From the NCBI GenBank assembly GCA_002405805.1, contig DHMN01000060.1, forward strand, positions 1,782 to 44,512: DNA of 42,731 nucleotides. The letters run 5' to 3'. The notes beneath the pieces were generated by a model. That model saw only the letters and a program-made list of their open reading frames with translations, did not search any database and had not been told where the DNA came from. The DNA comes from Cyanobacteria bacterium UBA4641 (GTDB lineage Bacteria; Cyanobacteriota; Vampirovibrionia; Gastranaerophilales; Gastranaerophilaceae). Numbering within the stretch: the stretch's first letter is position 1; each line of letters opens with the position of its first letter. The position numbers were made by a program, and so were the translations under genes. Positions 1-7,506 of this stretch are shown here, in pieces.

Positions 1-726
1 CTTGTTATTGATGATGGTATTACATCAACCTCTAAACCTCTACAGCATTATATTGAAGCCGTAAACCATGCGAAAGCTTTTGAAAAAATTATCACGTTTT
101 TAAATGAAAGCAAAAACGTAAATGAAAATTTTATGCTCAATATCCATAAAATAATACTTACAGGTTTAGACGATGATAATGCCGGATTTTATAGGAATTG
201 TCGTGTCAGAATTTCAGGCTCAACTGTAATCATGCCAAATCCATTAAAAGTGCCTGATTTAATGACAGATTTTTATAATTGGCTTAGTGATAATATGGAC
301 AATGAACCTCTAACAGCCATTTTAACTCATTTAAAGTTTGTATCAATTCACCCGTTTGTGGATGGAAACGGAAGATGTGCAAGACTTTTAATGAATACAA
401 TTCTTTTGAAATTTGGTTTTGCACCTATAGTAATTCGACCAACAGACAGAAAAAAATATTTGTCTGTAGTTGAAAATTACCAATTAAAAGGCGATGACAA
501 ACCATATATAAACTTTATGCTAAATCTTTTGAATAGGTCATTAAAGGTTCTTATTACAATGTTAGATACTGATATTGACATAGAACCAAACAAACTATTA
601 ACGATTTCTAAGTATGCAAAACTAAAAGATGTTCCTATTTCAACTATCAGATATTGGGTAAAAATTGGAAAGGTAAAACCTGCAAGTTATACAGATTCTG
701 GTTATATGTTATTTAAGAAAGATTAA
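1..726 (+). CDS. Fic domain protein, C-terminal part, with C-terminal HTH
   Basis: The reading frame is open from base 1, so the start is upstream of the window and 241 residues are visible. The Fic core motif HPFVDGNGRCAR (bases 349-384) matches HxFx(D/E)GNGRxxR, whose His acts as the base when AMP or another phosphate-containing group is transferred to a target protein hydroxyl. The preceding stretch is typical of the Fic fold. The last ~40 residues (LTISKYAKLKDVPISTIRYWVKIGKV) look like a MerR-type helix-turn-helix, suggesting a Fic protein that also binds DNA, perhaps its own promoter. The inhibitory helix motif ((S/T)xxxE(G/N)) is not in the visible part and may lie upstream. Such proteins occur as toxin-antitoxin-like cargo on mobile DNA. 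The family call is firm, the HTH likely, the target unknown. Confidence 0.9.
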   Translation, partial: LVIDDGITSTSKPLQHYIEAVNHAKAFEKIITFLNESKNVNENFMLNIHKIILTGLDDDNAGFYRNCRVRISGSTVIMPNPLKVPDLMTDFYNWLSDNMDNEPLTAILTHLKFVSIHPFVDGNGRCARLLMNTILLKFGFAPIVIRPTDRKKYLSVVENYQLKGDDKPYINFMLNLLNRSLKVLITMLDTDIDIEPNKLLTISKYAKLKDVPISTIRYWVKIGKVKPASYTDSGYMLFKKD

Positions 727-744
727 CTAGGTAAACATAAAAAG

Positions 745-794
745 ACGTCGAGTTGAGCGAACTCAAACCTGCAAATTCGACGCAGTCTCGACGT
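745..794. repeat. Nested stem-loop after the Fic gene
   Basis: An outer stem ACGTCGAG (745-752) pairs with CTCGACGT (787-794) and encloses a perfect inner hairpin TTGAG-CGAA-CTCAA (753-766). An alternative partner for the 5' arm, TCGACG at 777-782, allows two mutually exclusive folds. There is no T-tract, so it is not a simple terminator. It could be a recombination or replication site, or an RNA structure. Confidence 0.6.
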
Positions 795-863
795 ACCTAT
801 ATTATAATATATATATGAAAAGCTTTCAAGCCTTGTATAAAGTTGGGTTACAATATAATTTAT

Positions 864-928
864 TTATGCACACACAAACTCATTATGGTGCATAAGTTTA
901 TTGTGAGCAGGATACAATATATGTATCC
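864..928. repeat. Two further short hairpins
   Basis: TTATGCAC (864-871) pairs with GTGCATAA (888-895). Just after it, GGATAC (910-915) pairs with GTATCC (923-928). Both lie between the convergent ends of the Fic gene and the small HTH gene. The second could act as a weak terminator on the minus strand, though it lacks a clear T-run. Confidence 0.45.
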
Positions 929-937
929 TAGTTAGCC

Positions 938-1225
938 TTATTTAGAAGCGTTTTCATGACCTTCTATCGAACTTTTAGGAACAAATTTTAATTCATAGCC
1001 AAATAATTCTGCTATATCCATTAGTTCCGTTATCTTAAATGATGCCCTTGCTAATTTGTTCTGTAAATTAGAATCAGATGCTGAACGACCATACCGTTTA
1101 TTAAGCTCTCTTGCTAGGCGGTACACAGATGTATTATTCTCATTTAAAAACGTCTTCACGAGCCTTCTAGCCTGTTCTTTTCGTTCTTCTGTTGCTACAT
1201 ATTTGGGTGTTTCTGGATTACTCAT
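938..1225 (-). CDS. Small helix-turn-helix protein (XRE-like)
   Basis: This 95-aa protein is rich in charged residues. Its central part (SVYRLARELNKRYG...SDSNLQNKLARASFKITELMDIAELFGYEL) reads as a Cro/XRE-like helix-turn-helix, resembling small regulators of phages and integrative elements in which a conserved N-x-LxRxxFK segment follows the recognition helix. A strong ribosome site (AGGAGG, 6 bases before the ATG) fixes the start. It is transcribed divergently from the small coiled-coil gene at 1,373, so it probably controls the 1,226-1,372 intergenic region. The exact family is uncertain. Confidence 0.65.
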   Translation of the reverse strand: MSNPETPKYVATEERKEQARRLVKTFLNENNTSVYRLARELNKRYGRSASDSNLQNKLARASFKITELMDIAELFGYELKFVPKSSIEGHENASK

Positions 1226-1372
1226 TTTGTCCTCCTATTTTTAGTATAACATCATATTTTTATAATTCACGTAAACGTAAAGTTTTATGTTGACAATTCC
1301 TCAAGACCGTTGACATTCCTACCAATTAGATACATCATGATAACGTAACACATATAACAAAAGGAGGTCAAA
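1226..1372. promoter_or_regulatory. Divergent promoter/operator region
   Basis: Two TTGACA boxes 20 bases apart (1290-1295 and 1310-1315) point rightward toward the gene at 1,373. The -10 boxes are weak. The motif ACGTAA occurs three times (two close together near 1270-1280, one near 1342), a pattern that fits binding by the divergently encoded HTH protein. The gene at 1,373 has an exceptionally good ribosome site, AAAGGAGG, ending 5 bases before ATG. Confidence 0.35.
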
Positions 1373-1663
1373 ATGACAAACGTAATTTACACAAACACAA
1401 ATTTAGAAGATGAAATCAAAACTATCAAGGCTCTTGAAGCAAAATTGCAAGAGTTAAAGGAATTAAAAGAAGAAAAAGAAAATCTAGTTAAAAAAGTTTT
1501 GGACGATGCAGGAATTGAAGAATTACAAGTTGGAGCATTTACAGTCAGATTTACAAATGTTGTAAGAAATGGTTTCAATACTTCAGCTTTCAAAAAGAAG
1601 TATTTAGAATTATATAACGCTTTTATCAAACAAAGTTCTTACCGAAAATTCAGTATTTCATAG
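1373..1663 (+). CDS. Phage-like coiled-coil protein, unknown function
   Basis: The protein has 96 residues. Residues ~10-45 are a Lys/Glu/Leu-rich coiled coil. The second half (AGIEELQVGAFTVRFTNV, then FNTSAFKKKYLELYNAFIK and the basic end YRKFSIS) resembles a small protein of Firmicutes phages and integrative elements that pairs a coiled coil with a conserved 'D/NTxAFKxxxxxLYxxYxK...RxF' ending. That comparison is from memory. The strong ribosome site and separate promoter region suggest high expression. No enzyme motif is visible. Confidence 0.6.
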   Translation: MTNVIYTNTNLEDEIKTIKALEAKLQELKELKEEKENLVKKVLDDAGIEELQVGAFTVRFTNVVRNGFNTSAFKKKYLELYNAFIKQSSYRKFSIS

Positions 1664-1760
1664 TTAAGTGGGGTAAATCCCCACTTTTAGTATTAAATCT
1701 TTGTACTCCGCTAATAATAAGAGTTTGGGCAGATAATCATAAAATAAGGAAGTTAAAAAA

Positions 1761-2354
1761 ATGAGTAAAATATTTGCATATATAAGGGTTTCTACTCGTG
1801 AACAAAACGAAAATAGACAACTAGATTCTCTTACAGGTTTAAAGATTGATGAAATTTTTATAGAAAAAGCCAGTGGAAAGAATTTTGTAGGACGTGAAAA
1901 ATATCAACTAATGAAATCAAAACTTAGAAAAGGTGATTTATTAGTTGTTAAAAGTATAGATAGGTTTGGTCGAAATTATTCACAGATTTGCAAAGAATGG
2001 GAATCTATAATTAATATGGGGGTAGATATTCAAGTTCTTGATATGCCAATTTTAAATACTCGTAATAACCAAAATGGATTGACAGGAAGATTGATTACCG
2101 ATATTGTTTTGAAATTACTTGGATATGTTGCAGAGCGTGAAAGAGATAATATTAAAGTACGTCAAGCAGAAGGAATTGCAAGTGCAAAATCAAGAGGGGT
2201 TAAGTTTGGAAGACCACATGCAGAAATTTCAAAAGACTTTATAAGAGCTTATGAATTATATAAAAATGGATTGATAAAAGTGAAGGATGTAATGTCTATG
2301 TGTAATATTGCCAAAAGTACATTTTATAAATACCAAAAGTCTATAAAAGTATAA
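1761..2354 (+). CDS. Serine recombinase (resolvase/invertase family)
   Basis: This 197-aa small serine recombinase breaks and rejoins DNA through a 5'-phosphoserine link. The N-terminal YIRVST motif supplies nucleophile Ser11 and Arg9, and DRFGR at 67-71 provides the conserved active-site arginines. The long dimerisation helix follows (about 100-135), then a GRP-type linker (FGRPH) and a C-terminal HTH (about 150-195, ending in KSTFYKYQK). The length is normal for the family. AAGGAAG before ATG is the ribosome site. An inverted repeat straddles its stop codon and could be its recombination site. Whether it resolves, inverts or transposes cannot be told from the sequence. Confidence 0.92.
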   Translation: MSKIFAYIRVSTREQNENRQLDSLTGLKIDEIFIEKASGKNFVGREKYQLMKSKLRKGDLLVVKSIDRFGRNYSQICKEWESIINMGVDIQVLDMPILNTRNNQNGLTGRLITDIVLKLLGYVAERERDNIKVRQAEGIASAKSRGVKFGRPHAEISKDFIRAYELYKNGLIKVKDVMSMCNIAKSTFYKYQKSIKV

Positions 2355-2452
2355 GTGCTTTTCATGTACCTTTTCTTTATAAAATAACAACTAAATTTCA
2401 TTGATTTTACGTTGTACAAAATAGTCCACAAAAAGTACACTTTTTATAGACT
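2338..2452. repeat. Inverted repeat spanning the 3' end of the recombinase gene
   Basis: AGTCTATAAAAGT (2338-2350) is matched in reverse complement by ACTTTTTATAGACT (2439-2452), with one extra T. Within it the motif AAAAGTAC also recurs directly (2313-2320 and 2431-2438). The arms are about 90 bases apart, a plausible arrangement for subsites of the adjacent serine recombinase, but AT-richness makes chance similarity possible. Confidence 0.4.
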
Positions 2453-2457
2453 GAAAT

Positions 2458-2616
2458 TTAATTAAAAATATTGTTCAAATCTTCTCGTACTACTGGAACA
2501 GTTTTATTTATGCTTTGATTGGATTTAAAAATTGAAAATATTGCTATTATCCCTACAATAATAACAATTGCAAATACCATAGTTAGGAATGATTTATTAT
2601 CAAAAGTATTATTCAC
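2458..2616 (-). CDS. 52-residue single-pass membrane peptide
   Basis: A GTG start at 2616 is preceded by AAGG eight bases upstream and lies 10 bases after the stop of the Mrr-like gene. The peptide has a polar N-terminus (VNNTFDNKS), one strongly hydrophobic helix (residues about 10-30, FLTMVFAIVIIVGIIAIF) and a charged C-terminal tail with PVVREDL. Spacing and strand suggest it is the last gene of the cassette operon. No family is recognised. It may be a small partner of the membrane-anchored nuclease, but that is inference. Confidence 0.55.
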   Translation of the reverse strand: MNNTFDNKSFLTMVFAIVIIVGIIAIFSIFKSNQSINKTVPVVREDLNNIFN

Positions 2617-2626
2617 GCTATGAACC

Positions 2627-3370
2627 TTATATATCTAATCTTCTACCATGTTTCCCATTTGCGACATAATTTTCTCCAACTTGAGAATAGTTTATTTGTT
2701 GACTCATTTTTATTATGTCGTCAAGGTTCAATACTTTAAAATTTGGTTTATTGCTTATAAAATCTACTCCTGCTTGTGTAATGCCAGATGATGCAACTAA
2801 TATTACTTCATTTGCATTAAAATCATCTTTACAACCCCATAATGCCCTAATTGGTTCTGGAGGTACAGGATTTCTATAATGCTTGCATTGCACAATTCCC
2901 CTGTATCCTTCTTGTTCTATTATAATATCTACTCCACCGTCACCAGAACCTTTTGTAACCGTAGCTTTATAACCATTTAGAATGAAAATTTTTGCAACTT
3001 CTTCTTCAAATTGCCAACCGTCTAAATTCCACCACCATGAATTTTCAGCCCAGTAACTTGAATTACGTTTTAATTGATTTTGAGAAAATTGTTTATAAGG
3101 ACTGCCATTAAACAAATGACTCCAATATACGCAAAAAGCAATAAAACTAATAACGCAACTCCAACCAAACACAGAAAACGGTAATATGTTTGTAGTTCCT
3201 AAATAGTAAAGGAAGTAGTTAAAACCACCGACAAAACCAACGGATAATATACATTCTTTCCATAATCCATGTTTATTTACTTCTATTAAAAATTTTGTTG
3301 CTCCTAGAACACAGGCTACAAATAATAGCACTAAATTATATAAATCTCTGTTATCACTTTTACTTGACAT
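2627..3370 (-). CDS. Membrane-anchored Mrr-like restriction endonuclease
   Basis: The protein has 247 residues. Three hydrophobic stretches (about 10-28, 39-57 and 63-83) precede a soluble domain. Residues 113-225 carry the Mrr-type PD-(D/E)xK nuclease pattern: W-x-FEEEVAKIF (first acidic helix), GSGDGGVDI (metal-binding Asp148) and GIVQCKHY (Q161-x-K163). The family cleaves DNA, often foreign or modified DNA. The membrane anchor suggests action at the envelope, possibly on incoming DNA. The last residues GRRLDI match the ends of two proteins of the neighbouring cassette, suggesting it belongs to that system despite the 111-base gap. The nuclease fold is well supported, the substrate unknown. 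Confidence 0.85.
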   Translation of the reverse strand: MSSKSDNRDLYNLVLLFVACVLGATKFLIEVNKHGLWKECILSVGFVGGFNYFLYYLGTTNILPFSVFGWSCVISFIAFCVYWSHLFNGSPYKQFSQNQLKRNSSYWAENSWWWNLDGWQFEEEVAKIFILNGYKATVTKGSGDGGVDIIIEQEGYRGIVQCKHYRNPVPPEPIRALWGCKDDFNANEVILVASSGITQAGVDFISNKPNFKVLNLDDIIKMSQQINYSQVGENYVANGKHGRRLDI

Positions 3371-3481
3371 ATTTCACCTTCTTATATATCTATCTTTCCG
3401 TCTATTTTATAGACTCTATCATAATGTTTGTATTGTTGTATGCCCAATTGTCATTATTTCTGTCTAGCCATAATACAACTT

Positions 3482-4213
3482 CTAAACTCTTATAGTAAGC
3501 AATACTGAGTTATCCTCTAATACTTCTTCCTGTTCCAATTTCATAGAAGGATTTTGTGCAATTTTTGATTTAATGTTCTTACAAATATTAGATTGAACAA
3601 CTCGTTCATATTCAGATTCGATTTTGGCAAAGTATCTGTGGATTTCTTTTAAATCTGTGTATCCTGTAGCTTTAAATTCGTAAGCCCCATTTTTACTTGA
3701 CTTTAATTCAATTAAACAATTCGGAATTTCAAAACTTAATTTTCCTCTTTCTTCTATTGCTGAAATTTTTAGATTCTTTAAAGTTTGTTTTAATACAGTC
3801 TTATCTGTATAAATAGTAGGAAAATTATATACAGGAGTTTTTGTTTCAGAAATACTATCAAAAAAACAAGGTCTGCCTGCTACATGTGCAATGGCATTAG
3901 TAAAATTATCCAATACCTTTTTATCTATATCAGCAGAAACAGAAGCTACCAATTTATTTTGTTCATAAATCCAATAAATAGGATATTCTTTAGTAATATG
4001 AGTTTTTACATATCTGTATAGCATTGTATATGTTTCAGACCAATCATAACCAGCTTTTTTAATATATTTTTTCAATTCTGTTTCATCTTCAAAATTTGTA
4101 TATTTCCTAATTTCTTGCGACCTCATCCATTCATCAAATTTTTTAGCTCCCATTTTTCTGCGTTGTTGAGCCATCCATAATTCACCATTCATTAAATCCT
4201 GTTTTATAGACAT
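3482..4213 (-). CDS. Protein with Ycf35/DUF1257-like C-terminal half
   Basis: The protein has 243 residues. Residues ~133-243 follow the Ycf35/DUF1257 pattern: a 'D-x-x-x-L-xx-x-L-xx-L' helix (TDKTVLKQTLKNLKI), a beta strand pair (CLIELKSSKNGAYEFKA), a helix ending in Y-x-x-V, and the terminal strand preceded by E-E-V-x-E-D-x-S-V. Residues 1-130 are an unrecognised helical domain with several aromatic residues. Ycf35 is of unknown biochemical function but is commonly encoded with Ycf46-type AAA+ and DUF2997 proteins, which are exactly its neighbours here. The match was made by eye and is moderately secure. It is 13 bases from the upstream gene, so co-transcribed. Confidence 0.55.
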   Translation of the reverse strand: MSIKQDLMNGELWMAQQRRKMGAKKFDEWMRSQEIRKYTNFEDETELKKYIKKAGYDWSETYTMLYRYVKTHITKEYPIYWIYEQNKLVASVSADIDKKVLDNFTNAIAHVAGRPCFFDSISETKTPVYNFPTIYTDKTVLKQTLKNLKISAIEERGKLSFEIPNCLIELKSSKNGAYEFKATGYTDLKEIHRYFAKIESEYERVVQSNICKNIKSKIAQNPSMKLEQEEVLEDNSVLLTIRV

Positions 4214-4226
4214 TATCTATACTCCT

Positions 4227-5180
4227 TTACCAATCAATTTTTCTCCCAATTTTATTTTTAGGTTTTGATGGGAATATTAACCTATCTTGAATCTCTATCA
4301 TTTGATGCGGCATTAATTCAAATTCTGCAACAAAGGATTCTATATCATAATAATATTTTCCGTTATTACGTTCTTGTAATAATTTATCTGCTTTTTCATC
4401 ATCAAAACCGTCTATTGTAAGCAGGTCTTTTTTATTACAAGATTCAAGTTTTATTTTTTTATTTTTTGAAGAAATATGACTCTCTTTATTGTCTTTGGAG
4501 TTATTTTGTAATGTTGTGCTTTCAAAATTATCTTCAACAGAAGTCTTTATTGAAAAATTTTTATCTGCTATTTTTTCTTGTAAATTAAAATATTTTTTTA
4601 ACTTAGTAATCTCAAGTGCTAAATTAATAAATTCTTCTGCGGATTCATAATCCCCTGCATTATAATCTGTAAGTGCATTTTTATAATAACTTTCTGCTTT
4701 ATGATATTCGTATGCTCTATCTTCTTTTTCTATTTCTTTTTGTTTATCTACAAATTTTATGTCTAAGCCCGTGGTTTTTGTTAACCATTTTTGAATAGTA
4801 CTTAAATCTGTGAAAGATATATTTATAGAAGAAAGGGCTCTACGTTCCAAATTCCATCTTTTCATAATAGCTTTTTGAATTTCATTGTCTGCATTTTGAA
4901 GTAAGTAATATATAACGTCAAAAGTATAATCTATTTGTTTGTGTATCTTAAGTGTTATAATATATTTTTCGTGATAAGAACCATAAAAACTATAACTTTT
5001 ATTTGTATAATATATTATATTATTTTGTTGTTTTATTATTGATAAAAGCTTATTAGAGTCTATTAGTTTTTCTTTCTTATAATTTTTTATCTCTTTTATG
5101 TAGTAATCCTTAGTTTTCAAATTGAAAATTTTTGATAAAACATATAATATTAAAACTGTAATTGTTTCTATAAGTTTCAT
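4227..5180 (-). CDS. TPR-like and helix-hairpin-helix protein of the AAA+ cassette
   Basis: The protein has 317 residues. A hydrophobic N-terminus (about 4-19) may anchor it to the membrane. Residues 155-198 look like a tetratricopeptide pair (AESYYKNALTDYNAGDYESA..FINLALEI). A charged, Ser/Asn-rich linker follows. Residues 247-300 form a helix-hairpin-helix domain (NKKDLLTIDGFDDEKADKLL..R) of the ComEA-like type that binds DNA or protein. The protein ends in GRKIDW, the same tail type as the AAA+ protein encoded just upstream and the Mrr-like protein downstream. Start codons are spaced 13-20 bases from the neighbours, so it sits in one transcript. It is probably an adaptor or DNA-binding member of the cassette. 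Function is unproven. Confidence 0.65.
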   Translation of the reverse strand: MKLIETITVLILYVLSKIFNLKTKDYYIKEIKNYKKEKLIDSNKLLSIIKQQNNIIYYTNKSYSFYGSYHEKYIITLKIHKQIDYTFDVIYYLLQNADNEIQKAIMKRWNLERRALSSINISFTDLSTIQKWLTKTTGLDIKFVDKQKEIEKEDRAYEYHKAESYYKNALTDYNAGDYESAEEFINLALEITKLKKYFNLQEKIADKNFSIKTSVEDNFESTTLQNNSKDNKESHISSKNKKIKLESCNKKDLLTIDGFDDEKADKLLQERNNGKYYYDIESFVAEFELMPHQMIEIQDRLIFPSKPKNKIGRKIDW

Positions 5181-5199
5181 ATCTAACTGTTACAACCCT

Positions 5200-6906
5200 C
5201 TAAAAATCAATAGTTCTACCACCACGACTACGTTTTATTGTTTCAGTAGTTTTCTTTTCTTTTTCTTTCTTTTTCACTGTTTCTTCCGTTTCCTCTGGTG
5301 TATAATTATAGTTTTCATCATGTGCGGTAGCGGATACTGCTCTTTCATTAGCCCATTCTCTGATAGCTAAAATCTGTCCAGATTGAGTTGTTGAAAGAGG
5401 GACTGTATTTCTAATAACTTTAAATAAATCCTCTGTTTTGAGCATTCTATTTTCTGCAAAAGCTTCAAATAATGCAGATATTACAACTTGTTCTATTTCA
5501 GAACCTCCAAATCCTTCTGTAGCATCTGCAAGTTTATTTAATAAGTCATCAGTAATTACAAAATCTTTAGACTTACTTCCTTTTAATCTCTTTTCTAGAT
5601 GTAATTTAAAAATAATTTTACGTTCATTTATAGTTGGTAAATCAACAAAAAATATTTCATCAAATCTTCCTTTTCTTAACATTTCAGCGGGTAATCTTGA
5701 AATGTTGTTTGCGGTTGCAATAACAAATACAGGTTTTGTTTTCTCATTCATCCAAGTAAGGAATGTTCCAAAAACTCTGCTTGAAGTTCCTCCATCCATT
5801 TCACCTCCAGAATTGCCACCAAACCCTTTTTCAATTTCATCAATCCAAAGTATTGAAGGTGCAACCGCTTCTGCTGTTTGAATTGCTTTACGCATATTTT
5901 CTTCACTACTTCCTACCAACCCTGAAAAAATTTTGCCTATATCAAGTCTTAATAACGGTAGTTGCCACATTGCACTCATCGCTTTAGCCGTCATTGATTT
6001 TCCACAACCTGCCACACCTGTTATCAATACACCCTTGGGGGATGGCAAATTATAATCTTTTTGAGCTGTACCAAGCCACGAATTATTACGTTTTGCCAAC
6101 CATTTTTTCATATTTTCTAAACCTCCAACATCATCAATGTTTACAGTAGTATTTATAAATTCAAGTATGCCTGTTTTCTTGATAACTTGGCATTTTTCTT
6201 CAAGGATAATATCTAATTCATTAACGGTTAATTGTCCTTTTGTAACCATAGCACGTGCAAATGCATTTTCAGCTTCTTGTAGGGTTAAACCTTGAGCTGC
6301 TTTACATAATAATTCTTTTCCGTTTTCATCAAGGTCTATTAAGATACCAGAGCCCTCATTCATAGCTAGCATTTCATTCAAAAGGTTTTTAAGTTCTTCA
6401 AGTGTTGGTAAATCAAAATCAACAACGGTAATATCCTTTTGCAAGTCATTAGGTAATACAAGTGTTGGAGCAATGATTACAACATTTTTTGAACACTCTG
6501 CATTTTTTAGAGAACCTGCAACATCTCTTATTTTTCTAATAAATCCGTAATCCGCATTTCTTCCTTGAATACCAAGAAGAGGATGAACATCTTTTAATAT
6601 CATTATTGCAGGTTTGTTATAACTATCAATATAATTCAATGCTTCTGTGGGCTTTTCGGCATTGTTAATATTAACGTGTTCTTGACCTGTTGTAAGTAAT
6701 TTATTTAAGCTTTCTGTCGCACTCCATATAAAAACATCTCTTTTACTTTTAATAGCTTTAGTATTCTTGGCTATTTTTGTAATTAGCTCAATAACTCTTA
6801 TTTCTTCCCATGTAGGTATATATATAAAACTAAATCTTGCTTTAAATAGGTTTGTCAAATATTGTTCAGTCTTTTTTATTCCTTCTAATACAATAGTTTT
6901 TGCCAT
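5200..6906 (-). CDS. AAA+ ATPase, Ycf46-like
   Basis: The protein has 568 residues. The N-terminal ~180 residues form a degenerate P-loop-like domain (KPAIMILKDVHPLL, VVIIAPTLVLPNDLQKDI, DFDLPTLEELKNLL), a layout characteristic of Ycf46. The active AAA module follows: Walker A GVAGCGKS 297-304, pore-region and second-helix residues, Walker B ILWIDEIEK 352-360, sensor-1 Asn in ATANN, and the arginine-finger segment RKGRFDE 411-417. The lid domain has the sensor-2 region GFGGSE. A charged 40-residue tail ends in GGRTIDF. It is probably a hexameric remodelling ATPase acting on a cassette partner. In cyanobacteria Ycf46 has been linked to regulation of carbon uptake, which is unlikely to apply here. 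The gene ends 20 bases before the HhH gene. Confidence 0.9.
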   Translation of the reverse strand: MAKTIVLEGIKKTEQYLTNLFKARFSFIYIPTWEEIRVIELITKIAKNTKAIKSKRDVFIWSATESLNKLLTTGQEHVNINNAEKPTEALNYIDSYNKPAIMILKDVHPLLGIQGRNADYGFIRKIRDVAGSLKNAECSKNVVIIAPTLVLPNDLQKDITVVDFDLPTLEELKNLLNEMLAMNEGSGILIDLDENGKELLCKAAQGLTLQEAENAFARAMVTKGQLTVNELDIILEEKCQVIKKTGILEFINTTVNIDDVGGLENMKKWLAKRNNSWLGTAQKDYNLPSPKGVLITGVAGCGKSMTAKAMSAMWQLPLLRLDIGKIFSGLVGSSEENMRKAIQTAEAVAPSILWIDEIEKGFGGNSGGEMDGGTSSRVFGTFLTWMNEKTKPVFVIATANNISRLPAEMLRKGRFDEIFFVDLPTINERKIIFKLHLEKRLKGSKSKDFVITDDLLNKLADATEGFGGSEIEQVVISALFEAFAENRMLKTEDLFKVIRNTVPLSTTQSGQILAIREWANERAVSATAHDENYNYTPEETEETVKKKEKEKKTTETIKRSRGGRTIDF

Positions 6907-6909
6907 ATA

Positions 6910-7506
6910 TTACCCCACTAACTTTGCTAATTCTTTAAAATTGCCCATACCTGTCATAATAACTTTGTTTTCTGATGTTATATGGACTTCAATTTTGTTT
7001 TTGTATTCTGAAATTACAGATTTACTATATCTATCAGTTAAAAAATAATAATTTTGATTACTTGAGCCAACCCAAGCTCTTGAGTAATCTGTCTTTTCTT
7101 GTTCATATTTGCCATCTATCAAAATATCAACATATTTAATAAGTGTTTGAAAATCTTTGTTTTCTTTAAGATTGGAATACTTATATCCAGTAAAAAGAAT
7201 TACAGACAGTCCAATTTCTTGAACTACCTTTGAAATTTCTGTTATGGCTTGTATTTGTTCTGTAGGTTCACCACCTAACCAAGTAATACCTTCAATCCTA
7301 TCTTTATAAGATTTAATTATTTCAATAAATTCACAAATTTTATAAGAAGTACCACCATCAAAGTTCCACATGTGCGAATTTGCACAACCTTGACATCTTA
7401 TAGAACATCCTTGAACCCAAATCGCAAATCTAGCTCCAACACCTTCAACCTTTGTTATAGGAATATATGAATTTATCCTAATGTCCATTTTGTTGATATT
7501 CCTCAT
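6910..7506 (-). CDS. Radical SAM protein, NrdG/activase-like
   Basis: This is a 198-aa single-domain radical SAM protein. Cys34-x3-Cys38-x2-Cys41 (GCSIRCQGC) binds the [4Fe-4S] cluster, GGEPTEQ (about 78-84) contacts SAM, and NSHMWNFDGG follows as in anaerobic ribonucleotide reductase activases. No nrdD is present nearby, so a different substrate is likely, plausibly a protein of this cassette. ATG at 7506 lacks a ribosome site. An in-frame ATG six codons later (7488) has AGGA about 12 bases upstream and may be the true start. The gene overlaps the DUF2997-like gene and lies 4 bases from the AAA+ start, implying translational coupling. Confidence 0.88.
   Translation of the reverse strand: MRNINKMDIRINSYIPITKVEGVGARFAIWVQGCSIRCQGCANSHMWNFDGGTSYKICEFIEIIKSYKDRIEGITWLGGEPTEQIQAITEISKVVQEIGLSVILFTGYKYSNLKENKDFQTLIKYVDILIDGKYEQEKTDYSRAWVGSSNQNYYFLTDRYSKSVISEYKNKIEVHITSENKVIMTGMGNFKELAKLVG

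Noticed and set aside
1761..2354. Insertion sequence (IS607-type) with this serine recombinase as transposase
   Set aside because: No TnpB-like partner follows, and the domain order (catalytic then HTH) is that of resolvases/invertases, not IS607.
6910..7506. True NrdG (ribonucleotide reductase activase)
   Set aside because: The cysteine motif and length fit, but no nrdD is present and the operon context is that of the AAA+/DUF2997 cassette.
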